Both the position numbers and the translations under genes were made by a program. From assembly GCF_027158005.1 (NCBI RefSeq), contig NZ_JAPVLQ010000006.1:310001-374000 (forward strand): a DNA stretch of 64,000 nt, read 5' to 3'. Below the pieces are notes generated by a model. It did not search any database, was not told the DNA's origin, and was given only the letters and a program-made list of their open reading frames with translations. Below are positions 37,428 to 45,463 of this stretch, one piece after another. Every line of letters starts with the position of its first letter. Position 1 is the first letter of the stretch. This stretch comes from Rhodococcus sp. H36-A4 (GTDB taxonomy: Bacteria > Actinomycetota > Actinomycetes > Mycobacteriales > Mycobacteriaceae).

Positions 37428-37707
37428 CGCGCGCCAACGACCGCATCGAGCTTGCCGAAACAATCCCCCGATGACCGGACGAGACTCTCGAACCCCACGG
37501 TCGTGAGTGAGGCACAATCAGGCGTGTCCTCGAAGGTGTACGGCAGCAGTGCGTTCATGATCAGGGGCCCTTTCGTTGGTTCGACAAGTGTGCATCCCCG
37601 GCCTACTGGTCGCCAAGCATGAGGTCATGGCAAGCGAGGAAGACCCCATCCCGCACCCGCTCTCGGCACCTGGTCACGGGCGTAGCTGCAGGTGCCGGGA
37701 ACGATGA
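37428..37707. other. 280-bp intergenic stretch
   Basis: Lies between the DinB-fold gene and the hydrolase remnant. I see no gene, RNA or repeat in it. Confidence 0.5.
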
Positions 37708-38420
37708 CTAACTCGAGTGTCGGGCGAGGAACTGGGCCCCACCGGTGACCTCGGATTGTGGTACTCCAGAATGCCCGCCCATGTTCGCGTGCAACGCCTT
37801 TTCCTCGGAGCCGAAGGCGTCGAACAGATTCAAACTAACCTGCCGGGCGTTCGTTTCATCGTCTCACTGCAGGAGAACCAGTAGCGGAATGGTGACTTGA
37901 CGGGCCTCGTCGAACATGGCGGCGGGCACGAAGCCACCCGCGAACAACACGGCGGCAGTGATACGCGGCTCGACCACCGCCAATCGGATACCGATGGCTA
38001 TCGGTCCTCCCGAGAACCCGACCGGTCCGCGAACTTCAGGTAGCGCAAGAAGAGCATCCAAAGCGTCCTGCCACTCCGGGACTGCCTTGTCCACCAGCGG
38101 AAGTACAAGCCGATCGACTATCTCGTCGACCGGCTCACCGGCCGCCAGCGCCCGCCAGATCACTGCGGGCCTGCTCCGCGGCGGAACGGGTCCGCTCACC
38201 GCCGCCAGCAAGCTCGATGGTGGCCGCGGCAAAGCCGTGCTCCAGAACCGAAGCCCGGGCCCGCCCTGCCAACCGGGAATGCATCGCGTGCAATCCCCCA
38301 GGGTGGCCGAGTAAAACCAGCGGCACCGGCCCGGGTGCGGACTCGGGCGTCCAGAGAATGCTGGGGATCCCGTCGAGGGTGAAACGGGTTCTCTGGCAAC
38401 TCCATAGCTTGGCTTGACCA
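37708..38420 (-). pseudogene. Broken alpha/beta hydrolase gene (frameshift plus internal stop)
   Basis: On the minus strand the gene can be followed through three pieces. First, GIPSILWTPES, PVPLVLLGHPGGLHAMHSRLAGR and TRSAAEQARSDL in one frame. Then, after a frameshift near 38160, ALAAGEPVDEIVDRLVLPLVDKAVPEWQDALDALLALPEV, GPVGFSGG and VLFAGGFVP to a TGA at 37864-37866. Then, in the same frame past the stop, DDETNARQVSLNLFDAFGSEEKALHANMGGHSGVPQSEV to a TAG at 37708. The stop sits where related hydrolases have tryptophan (LLQWDDE, by recall). The catalytic Ser-box and the His-box GGHSG are still readable, so the decay is recent. The N-terminal start cannot be placed. Confidence 0.85.
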
Positions 38421-38481
38421 CAAGCAGATTGCCTTTGCGATGAAGGCGATGAGTTTCGATCGCGGTGGCAGTCTGAACGAC

Positions 38482-39084
38482 ATGACTCGAACTACCGCAC
38501 ATATGTCGATCTCCCTTGACGGCTTCGTCGCCGGCCCCGATCAGGACAAGGACAACCCCTTGGGTGTCGGAGGCCTCCAACTGCACACATGGCATATCGG
38601 TGAGGCCACGAACGAGGCCGATGCCGCGCTCACCGCTGAACTACTGCGTCCTCGCGGAGCATTCATCATGGGTCGCAACATGTTTGGTCCCATCCGCGGT
38701 GAGTGGGATGAGGACTGGAGCGGGTGGTGGGGTGACAATCCTCCGTACCACGCACCGGTGTTCGTACTCACCCACTATCGACACGATCCAATCGAGATGG
38801 CGGGTGGCACCACTTTTCACTTTGTGACCGATGGTTTCGATTCCGCGTACGCCCAGGCCAAGGCCGTGGCCGGCAAAAACGACATCTCCATCGCCGGCGG
38901 CGCGTCGACCGTTCATCAAGCCCTCGCCGCCGGCGTGATCGACGAACTCGTCCTCGACATCACACCAGTCTTGCTCGGAAGGGGTGAATCACCGTTCGAT
39001 GGCCTGACGAACTCGAGCCTTGAACCGATCGAAGCCATTCACTCTCCGTTCACGACGCACGTGCGGTATCGCGTGAAGCACTGA
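38482..39084 (+). CDS. Dihydrofolate-reductase/RibD C-terminal-like reductase
   Basis: 200 residues from the ATG at 38482; an in-frame ATG at 38440 would add 14. The pattern TTAHMSISLDGFVAGPDQD, GAFIMGRNMFGPIRGEW, NDISIAGGASTVHQALAAGVIDELVLDITPVLLGRGESPF is that of the bacterial DHFR-like family related to the RibD reductase domain, which binds NADPH. Substrate unknown; these are usually stand-alone proteins. No strong ribosome-binding site is seen. Confidence 0.88.
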   Translation: MTRTTAHMSISLDGFVAGPDQDKDNPLGVGGLQLHTWHIGEATNEADAALTAELLRPRGAFIMGRNMFGPIRGEWDEDWSGWWGDNPPYHAPVFVLTHYRHDPIEMAGGTTFHFVTDGFDSAYAQAKAVAGKNDISIAGGASTVHQALAAGVIDELVLDITPVLLGRGESPFDGLTNSSLEPIEAIHSPFTTHVRYRVKH

Positions 39085-39129
39085 CCGGGACGTTTACGGC
39101 GGCTCCGAATTCGGCCGAGGCCCGGATAA

Positions 39130-40290
39130 TCAGATGGCGACGTCACCGACCCCGGTGAACCCGTATTGCTTGTGGGGTCCGATGACCGCTATCTCGAAGA
39201 GTCCTGCGCCAGTGCGGGTGACGCCGTCCTCGATGATGGTGAATCGAGCGAGATTGTCGACTGGGCAGAGCATTTTCTTCCAGGGTTCGATCTCGGAGAC
39301 CTTCTCGCGACACCCCTGGACCACCATCTCGCCCTGCCACATTCCGTGACGCCAATCCTGCTCGAGGCCATACCCGGTGCCGACCCCCAGGTAGTGCGGA
39401 AGCACTGGTTCGCATGTGACGGTGAGGACGTGATCCGGCTGGCCGGGCGAACCCGGTCTGCGGAAGTACAGTGTGCCCGTCTCGACTTCGCGGGTACCTG
39501 GAACGAAGGTCAACTCGTGATCCGGTCGGCCCAGCCATTCCCGTTCCCGGGTTAGATCGGCGAACACCCGCGTCGAGTCCTCGACGATTCGCCGACCGTG
39601 CCTGTCCTCCTGAATGACCGTGACGATAGAAAAATCTTCGAACTGCATGATCGAATAGATCCAAAAGAAGTTCTGCTCGGCAGCAATGGCTGGATCGGCC
39701 TTGCGTCCAGGTGGTTCCGCTTCGCCCACTGGCCGTACACCCCAGGAACGATCACGGTTGCCGCGCCATGTGTCCGGCGTGACGGACATGGCCTCGCCGT
39801 CGAGCGTCAGTGTCCCCGCCCACGTCCCGGTTTGGACGAACCGCTGGGTGTCGAAGGTGACCCGCTCGAGTTGCCGATGGAAGTGCCTCGCCTCGAGGTT
39901 CGCCGGCACGTCGGACTCGAATTCGAGATCGAAACTGAGGTCGGGAGCCTCCAGGCTCGGTTCGAGAACGACTCGCAGACGATGCAATCCCTCGATGATC
40001 TCGATCCGCAACGGTCCGACGGACAGATCCATGCGGTCCTCCCCCAGCGCTCGGGAAGCTCGAAAGACGAGGTGATCATCTCCGCGTCGCAGCACCGCGA
40101 ACCCGTCGCACACACCGAGATTGGGATACTGGCCCAGTCCGATGATGAGGAACAGTGGATCGGCTCCGTCGACCCCGGCATGACAATTGAAGTAGTACCG
40201 GTCGTAAAAATTGCGGTCCGACGTGCCGACGTGTCGGATCGGCTCGGCGATCTGGTGGACTGGGTAGTCGTCGAGCGGAGATAGAGTCAT
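39130..40290 (-). CDS. CrtC/AttH-like beta-barrel protein, paralogue B (DUF7064/7065 type)
   Basis: 386 residues from the ATG at 40290. The frame stays open to 40719, but that part overlaps the upstream gene and has no protein-like composition. It shares with paralogue A (31436-32551) the starts LSPLDDYPVHQ and TSDRNFYDRYYFN, the central RDRSWGVRPVGEAEPPGR and the end GAGLFEIAVIGPHKQYGF. The ATG overlaps the stop of the kinase-like gene by four bases, so the two are translationally coupled. Role unknown; binding or modification of a terpenoid or lipid is inferred from the fold. Confidence 0.82.
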   Translation of the reverse strand: MTLSPLDDYPVHQIAEPIRHVGTSDRNFYDRYYFNCHAGVDGADPLFLIIGLGQYPNLGVCDGFAVLRRGDDHLVFRASRALGEDRMDLSVGPLRIEIIEGLHRLRVVLEPSLEAPDLSFDLEFESDVPANLEARHFHRQLERVTFDTQRFVQTGTWAGTLTLDGEAMSVTPDTWRGNRDRSWGVRPVGEAEPPGRKADPAIAAEQNFFWIYSIMQFEDFSIVTVIQEDRHGRRIVEDSTRVFADLTREREWLGRPDHELTFVPGTREVETGTLYFRRPGSPGQPDHVLTVTCEPVLPHYLGVGTGYGLEQDWRHGMWQGEMVVQGCREKVSEIEPWKKMLCPVDNLARFTIIEDGVTRTGAGLFEIAVIGPHKQYGFTGVGDVAI

Positions 40291-41474
40291 AGCGCGGCTC
40301 CTGCCGTGACGACGGCCCAGTAGGTGCCGTCCAGCATGGCTTCGAGACTTGCTCGGTGCATGATCATCTCGTCTGGGTTCTCCGGCAACTGAGCTTGGCC
40401 GAAAGCGACGGCACGGCGCTGCACTCGGAACATGATGACGGCGTGACGAACAGCCGCGTACAGCGTGTAGAAGTCCAGATCGGCCGGTCGGTGCCCGGTC
40501 AGCTCGCAATACGTGTCGGCGACGTCCTCTCGGCGGAGAAGGTCCGGCAGCCCAGGGAGCCCGGCCGACGTGGCGAGGTCCTCGAAGAACCTGTGCAAGT
40601 AGACCATCCAGCCGAGGTCCAACTCGCGCGGACCGAGCGTGGCCATCTCCCAATCGAGTACCGCTGCAGGCCGGAAGTCCTGGTACATGACGTTGCCTAT
40701 GCGGGAGTCGCCCCAACACAACACCGCCGGTCGGTCGTCGGTGGGCAGGTTCGCCTCGATCCAGTCGAGTCCGCGTTCGATCAGCGGAGACCGTGGTCCG
40801 TCAGCGGTGGCCCACTCGTAGTAGCGCCGTTGACCCGCCACATGCGCACGCAACGCCGCCTCTCCGGAGGGCTCTTCGTCGCTGTCGGTACATCTCAAAC
40901 TCGGGCAGACGCGGTGGGGCTCGGCGATGGCATGCAGGTCGACGAGAACCTGGATAGAGGAAAGCTGGAGTCGGGAACGTTCTTCCGCCGTGCCCTCAGA
41001 CAGCCAGGATCCGAAGTTGTACGGCATCACGTCAGGAGGGACGTCGCCATTGATCCGCTCCATGACGAAGAATTCGCCACCGAGTACCTCAGGCGAGGAC
41101 TCCGACCAGTAGACACGGGGAATCGGCACCGACGTGTGTTCCGCAACCGCCCGCATGACATGGAACTGCTGGTCCAAGTTGTAGGTCGGGAAGATCGGCA
41201 CCCCGATGGCGGCGGGCGCAATCCTCGCTACCAGCTGGTGCTCCGAGCGGCAACCGTCCTCGGTCCACACAGCGTCGAACAGCACCGTCTCGTTGGACAT
41301 CCCTGTCCCGGCGGGAACTTCGGTCGAGGTCACCTCCGGCTGGGACTCGGCGTCGAGAACTGTGGCCAGCCAGCGCTCGAGTCGCGCCCGCAAGACAGCG
41401 GGATCGCTGCGGGACTCAACTGGTCTGGCGAGTTCGGCAAAGTCGGGATCTGCTCCCGTGGATTCAGAAGTCAT
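40287..41474 (-). CDS. APH-like phosphotransferase family protein
   Basis: 395 residues from the ATG at 41474, chosen for AGGAG five bases upstream; the open frame extends 12 codons further. The kinase-like fold is visible in VPIPRVYWSESSPEVLGGEFFVMERI (hinge), AVLCWGDSRIGNVMY (catalytic loop; HGD is replaced by WGD) and AVLDWEMATLGPRELDLGWMV (metal-binding DWE). Related actinobacterial and ACAD10-type proteins are thought to phosphorylate hydroxyacyl substrates rather than aminoglycosides. It is the first gene of a pair with CrtC-like B, divergent from the second TetR gene. Confidence 0.88.
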   Translation of the reverse strand: MTSESTGADPDFAELARPVESRSDPAVLRARLERWLATVLDAESQPEVTSTEVPAGTGMSNETVLFDAVWTEDGCRSEHQLVARIAPAAIGVPIFPTYNLDQQFHVMRAVAEHTSVPIPRVYWSESSPEVLGGEFFVMERINGDVPPDVMPYNFGSWLSEGTAEERSRLQLSSIQVLVDLHAIAEPHRVCPSLRCTDSDEEPSGEAALRAHVAGQRRYYEWATADGPRSPLIERGLDWIEANLPTDDRPAVLCWGDSRIGNVMYQDFRPAAVLDWEMATLGPRELDLGWMVYLHRFFEDLATSAGLPGLPDLLRREDVADTYCELTGHRPADLDFYTLYAAVRHAVIMFRVQRRAVAFGQAQLPENPDEMIMHRASLEAMLDGTYWAVVTAGAAL

Positions 41475-41519
41475 AACCACTCCTAGTGGCTTGGGAGACA
41501 CTGATGGCACGCGCTAGTC

Positions 41520-41559
41520 GTTACACTTCGTATCGACTGAAGTCGTGACAGAATGTAAC
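41520..41559. promoter_or_regulatory. Candidate TetR operator between the kinase and second TetR genes
   Basis: GTTACA (41520-41525) and its reverse complement TGTAAC (41554-41559) flank an inner CTTC...GAAG dyad in the divergent intergenic space. Assignment is by symmetry and position only. Confidence 0.4.
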
Positions 41560-41596
41560 GGACGTCACACCGAAACCACAAGGGGCCCGTAGAAGA

Positions 41597-42247
41597 ATGC
41601 CGAAGGAACCCGAGGCCCAGCATCGGCTCGGCCCGCAGCGAAACCCGACGATCGACGCAGCCGTGCTGGATGCCACCCGCCAATTGCTGACTGAGAAGGG
41701 TTATTCCGGCACCACGATCGACGCGATCGCCGCCCTCGCGGGCGTCGGACGCCCCGCCATCTATCGTCGTTGGCCTTCGAAGGCCCACATCGTCAACGAG
41801 GCCGTCTACCCGGTTCTGGACACCGATCTGGGGGCCGACATCGACTCGACACTCGGCGTCACCGGCACGATGGTTGCCCAAGTTCACGCACTGGTGCAGG
41901 GCGCGGTCGCACTGTTCGCCTCCCCTGCCACCCGGGCAGCAGTCCCAGGGCTGATGAGCGAGGTGCGTACCGACGGAGCGTTACGTGAAGTACTGGTCGT
42001 ACGCCAGCTCGCGGGAGTGCGAGCGGAGCTGGAGCGCCGAATGGCGGTGGGCAGCGAACAGGGCGAAATTCGTGCAGGTGTCGACGTGGACACTCTCCTC
42101 GACATCCTCGCGGGTGCCGCGATCTTCGCGATGTCGGTCCGCGATATCGACGATCCGAGACCGGTCGCCGACGCCTTGGCCGACATCATCCTGCACGGCA
42201 TTCTTCCCCACGAGCAGTCGGAGGACGATACGTGGAATACCGAATAG
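41597..42247 (+). CDS. TetR-family transcriptional regulator (second copy)
   Basis: 216 residues. The HTH reads VLDATRQLLTEKGYSGTTIDAIAALAGVGRPAIYRRWPSKAHIVNEAVYP, followed by a ligand domain with ATRAAVPGLMSEVRTDGALREVLV and LLDILAGAAIFAMSVRD. It is paralogous to the regulator at 32601-33209 and, like it, lies head-to-head with a unit that includes a CrtC-like protein. It probably represses the kinase and CrtC-like B genes. Confidence 0.92.
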   Translation: MPKEPEAQHRLGPQRNPTIDAAVLDATRQLLTEKGYSGTTIDAIAALAGVGRPAIYRRWPSKAHIVNEAVYPVLDTDLGADIDSTLGVTGTMVAQVHALVQGAVALFASPATRAAVPGLMSEVRTDGALREVLVVRQLAGVRAELERRMAVGSEQGEIRAGVDVDTLLDILAGAAIFAMSVRDIDDPRPVADALADIILHGILPHEQSEDDTWNTE

Positions 42248-42582
42248 GCCGGGTCCTATTGCGACCCCGTGGCAGATAGGAATCTCGGCCGCGGATCGAC
42301 TGTCGCTTCAGCTCACCACAGCGGCCGGAGCCGTCCCGATACAGCCAGGGCTGCGAGCGTCTCCCCCCATCTGCGTCACTTGTTCGACGCCGACAGTGGC
42401 TTCCCATTGCCGGTAAACGGCGAGAGCGGACTCCTCCTGCAGCTCTGGTGGCACGTATTCCGTTGGCTGTCAGCATGATGAACGTCGATCGCTTGTCCCG
42501 AGGATTCCCGACGCGCTCGAGATTCGCAGGTGGCGGCGGGGAGCAGCTCTCACGCGCAAACGAAGTCTGTAGCGTGGTCGAC
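42248..42582. other. 335-bp region between TetR and FKBP genes
   Basis: No gene is supported. It must contain the promoter of the FKBP lipoprotein gene. A short minus-strand open segment (about 42290-42475) looks somewhat protein-like, but matches no family I know. Confidence 0.5.
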
Positions 42583-43170
42583 GTGAATTATTCTCGCGCA
42601 ACCAAATCCGGCATACTCGCGGCTTGCGCCGCGTCGCTCGCTGTGGTGCTCGCAGCATGCGGCTCCGATTCGACTACCTCATCGGTCAGCGAATCTGCAC
42701 CTGCATCCACCGCATGCCCGTCCCAAGCGCCCGAGGCCGGCACCACACCCGAATGGACGCTTCCCGGATCCACCGGCAGCGTGGCAGTCGCCGGATCAAC
42801 CGATACGACGGCGCCCCTCGTCGAGGTCACCACGCCGTTCGCTGTGACCGAAACCCAGGTACACACTCTGCAGACCGGTGACGGACCGGTCGTGGCCGAC
42901 GACGCGACGGTCTCGGTGTGCTACATGGGAGTCAACGGCCGCGATGGTTCGGTCTTCGACAGCAGCTACGAACGTGGCGCACCGGTCGAGTTCCCGCTTG
43001 CACGAGTCGTACCTGGCTTTCAGAAGGCGATTGCGGGGCAAACTGTCGGGTCGAAGGTTGCCGTCGCGATGACATCCGCCGACGGGTACCCCAGTGGTCA
43101 ACCGTCAGCTGGCATCGAGCAAGGCGACACCTTGGTTTTCGCGATCGAAATCATCGACGTCTCGGGCTGA
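42583..43170 (+). CDS. FKBP-type peptidyl-prolyl isomerase lipoprotein
   Basis: 195 residues from the GTG at 42583 (a GTG three codons earlier is also possible). It starts with a lipoprotein signal, hydrophobic core then LAVVLAACGS, whose cysteine would be lipidated. A Ser/Thr-rich linker leads into the FKBP domain: VCYMGVNGRDGSVFDSSYERGAPVEFPLARVVPGFQKAIAGQTVGSKVAVAM and the end GDTLVFAIEIIDV. It should act as a proline isomerase on the outer face of the membrane. Monocistronic by position. Confidence 0.9.
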   Translation: MNYSRATKSGILAACAASLAVVLAACGSDSTTSSVSESAPASTACPSQAPEAGTTPEWTLPGSTGSVAVAGSTDTTAPLVEVTTPFAVTETQVHTLQTGDGPVVADDATVSVCYMGVNGRDGSVFDSSYERGAPVEFPLARVVPGFQKAIAGQTVGSKVAVAMTSADGYPSGQPSAGIEQGDTLVFAIEIIDVSG

Positions 43171-43275
43171 TACACCGCCTCGTCTGATAAATGGGGGCCG
43201 GTAGCAAGGCCATTCTCGACCTCCACCGAGCCGCTTACCGCGTGCAACAGCTTCCCTTCCCTTTGCAACACATAG

Positions 43276-43310
43276 CGCACCCGGGGGCTTGTGGCAAGAC
43301 CCCGGGTGCG
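43276..43310. terminator. GC-rich hairpin downstream of the FKBP gene
   Basis: 11-bp perfect arms (43276-43286 and 43300-43310), 13-base loop, no T-run, about 105 bp after the FKBP stop. Confidence 0.5.
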
Positions 43311-43431
43311 GCGCAGAATTACCGGCTGAATCCGAAAGCTGCAGAAAGGGAGGGAAACTCATGTATCTACCTGTGCCGGATTTACCACCTACTTCGATCC
43401 CATCGCGAATCGAGCAGTGGGAGGCGGCAGC

Positions 43432-44123
43432 GTGAGTCCTGTGACCGAAAGTGCCTTCGATCTCTCGGGTCGACTCATCGCCAAAGCCCACCCCGCGTTG
43501 ATCGCCGACTGGCGCTCCCCTTCAGCCGAGCCGTACTTCGGCGCAACACAGGCCAACCCGATGGGGCTGGCGCGTCGGCGTCGGTATCGCTGGACTCGTG
43601 GCCGTGTGAGCGACTATCGGGACGAGGTTTCCACTGCTGACGAAATCGAAAGCGAGAATGGGGTGCGCCGGCACGCAGCACTCGACGATCACTCGGCATT
43701 CATAGCGAGTCTCGGCAGTGACAGCTCGCACCGGATGCGCGATGTGCTGGGGACGATCCAAGCCGAGCCGAACCGATCATTCGAACCGTTCTGCCGGACG
43801 CCAACGTTCCGACCTCCATTCGTCGGAGCGGCATCCCCGTCGTGCACGGACGCACGTCAGAGTTGACTTCGATTATCGAGTCATGGCTGGCCCAGCACAC
43901 CGAAGGGATCGTCTGCATCGTCAGCGTCGATGTCACGGGCAGTATCGAACTCCGGGCGAATTCACGCGTTCGCGTGCTGACTCCAGAAATGTCCAAGGGC
44001 CTCGAATTCGATCTCGTGATTCTGATCCACCCCGACGCATTCGGTACAGACACAGAGGGAGCTGTAGACCGCTATGTGGCGATGACGCGTGCGACGCAAA
44101 AGTTGGTCGTGCTCGAGAGCTAG
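43432..44123 (+). pseudogene. Remnant of a HelD/HelR-type UvrD-like helicase gene
   Basis: Two pieces in different frames. 43432-43780 encodes ALIADWRSPSAEPYFGATQ, NPMGLARRRRYRW and HRMRDVLGTIQAEP, matching the N-terminal region of HelD/HelR proteins. From about 43776 in another frame come IIRTVLPDANVPTSIRRSG, then PEMSKGLEFDLVILI and YVAMTRATQKLVVL, which are UvrD motifs V and VI at the C-terminus. The whole ATPase centre between them, several hundred residues including Walker A and B, is gone. HelR displaces RNA polymerase and gives rifampicin tolerance in other actinobacteria; this copy cannot work. An alternative reading as two small genes is unlikely, because each piece is only a fragment of the family. 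Confidence 0.85.
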
Positions 44124-44353
44124 CCGTCGTGTTCGCTCTTACGTCGTCGAGCCCGCAAGCGACCGAACTTGATGGCGAAGGCCCCCAGAATCACCAACCA
44201 CCCGGCGGCCAAGACACATAGCCCCACCGTGGTCGCCGACATGGTTTTGTGGTCATCGGCGTATACGTATCCGACACCCGCCCATATGGCAGCCACCACA
44301 ACGAACAACCCCATTGCAGCCACCATGGCCCGGACCGTTTGGTTCGTGCGCAT
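44120..44353 (-). CDS. Small two-helix membrane protein
   Basis: 77 residues from the ATG at 44353; the frame is open upstream, but that part is not hydrophobic and overlaps the start of the neighbouring gene. Two transmembrane helices (about 8-30 and 40-60) with a GYVYADDHK loop, and a strongly basic tail RLRARRRKSEHDG. Function unknown. Its end overlaps the helicase remnant's last codon. Confidence 0.65.
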   Translation of the reverse strand: MRTNQTVRAMVAAMGLFVVVAAIWAGVGYVYADDHKTMSATTVGLCVLAAGWLVILGAFAIKFGRLRARRRKSEHDG

Positions 44354-44467
44354 TACCTTGATCACCGGGTGAGTATGCCCGCGATTCGCGCGACGAAACG
44401 GATATTCGGAGTCGCCTGGGCCACACGAACGTTCACGACAGCCGAGCATGCTCCGTAGACTGCGATC

Positions 44468-45265
44468 ATGGCACTCGATCATGGCGATCCCGGCGACGCT
44501 CCTTCCGTCCCTCCCCCATTGGGCGCCTTCGAGCCTGCCCGACGGATGTCGGCAGCCGAAGAGGCTCGAACCGTCGCAGCATCGACCAACATAGGCACCC
44601 TCGCAAGTTTGACTGTCGAGGGCGACCCGTGGGCGTCCTACATCACCTATGGCCTAATGGGAGGCTCACCGGTTCTGTGTGTTTCGAACATGGCCGAGCA
44701 CGGAAGGAACCTCGATCACGACCCCAGAGCGAGTTTGTCGGTGGTCTCCCCAGCATCGGTCACCGATCCGCTCGCGACGTCGAGGATCACCTTGGCAGGC
44801 GTGGTGGAACGACCATCTAGAGATGAGATGGCCGCTGCGCGGCAGGCGCATCTATCAGCTGTCCCCGCCGCCAAGTACTACATCGACTACAGCGACTTCT
44901 CGGTGTGGATTCTGCGTGTGAATCGAGTCCGCTGGGTAGGCGGATACGGCCGGATGGATTCTGCACTCGGTGACGACTACTCACATGCGACAGCAGACCC
45001 GGTGGCAACGCAGGCCGCCGGTGCGCTCACGCACTTGAACGAGGATCACGGCGAATCGTTACTCGCAATGGCGCGCGCTATCGGCGGCTACCCGGATGCG
45101 ACGGAAAGTACGGTCATGTCGGCCGACCGGTACGGACTCGACCTCGCCGTGCTCACTCCGCGTGGGAAGGCGACCACTCGCGTTGCATATACCGAACCGA
45201 TTACAGCCCTTGCCGACCTACGCGCAGCAACAGTGGAACTGGCACAGCGCGCTCGCGCCCGGTGA
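44468..45265 (+). CDS. HugZ-like pyridoxamine-oxidase-fold protein with DUF2470 domain
   Basis: 265 residues. The first ~165 residues are a split-barrel flavin-reductase-like domain (ASTNIGTLASLTVEGDPWASYITYGL, HDPRASLSV, ARQAHLSAVPAAKYYIDYSDFSVWIL). The end is a DUF2470 domain (ALTHLNEDHGESLLAMARAI). This two-domain layout is that of HugZ/HutZ haem-utilisation proteins, which bind or degrade haem for iron release; many actinobacterial members are only presumed to do so. No iron box was seen in front of it. Confidence 0.87.
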   Translation: MALDHGDPGDAPSVPPPLGAFEPARRMSAAEEARTVAASTNIGTLASLTVEGDPWASYITYGLMGGSPVLCVSNMAEHGRNLDHDPRASLSVVSPASVTDPLATSRITLAGVVERPSRDEMAAARQAHLSAVPAAKYYIDYSDFSVWILRVNRVRWVGGYGRMDSALGDDYSHATADPVATQAAGALTHLNEDHGESLLAMARAIGGYPDATESTVMSADRYGLDLAVLTPRGKATTRVAYTEPITALADLRAATVELAQRARAR

Positions 45266-45463
45266 TCCGATGACGTGCTTCTGAAGCGATACAGAAGCCG
45301 GCGTGTCGGTTCTCGCAGTCGAGCTCTGATCACTTGCCCTGGTCAGTGGCACTAATCGTCATGCCAGCACCCGATTCGGCCTCCGACATGGGAACCTTGC
45401 CGAGACACCGCAAACCCGGACCGTTACCGTTGTGGTACATCTCAAATCTCTAGGAGCAGGTTA

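Noticed and set aside
40291-40719. N-terminal extension of the second CrtC-like protein
   Set aside because: It overlaps the upstream kinase gene in another frame and has no similarity to the paralogue; the ATGA overlap at 40287-40290 marks the real start.
42290-42475. Minus-strand fragment that looks weakly protein-like between TetR and FKBP genes
   Set aside because: It is short, with no start site and no recognisable family, so it is not reported as a gene or pseudogene.
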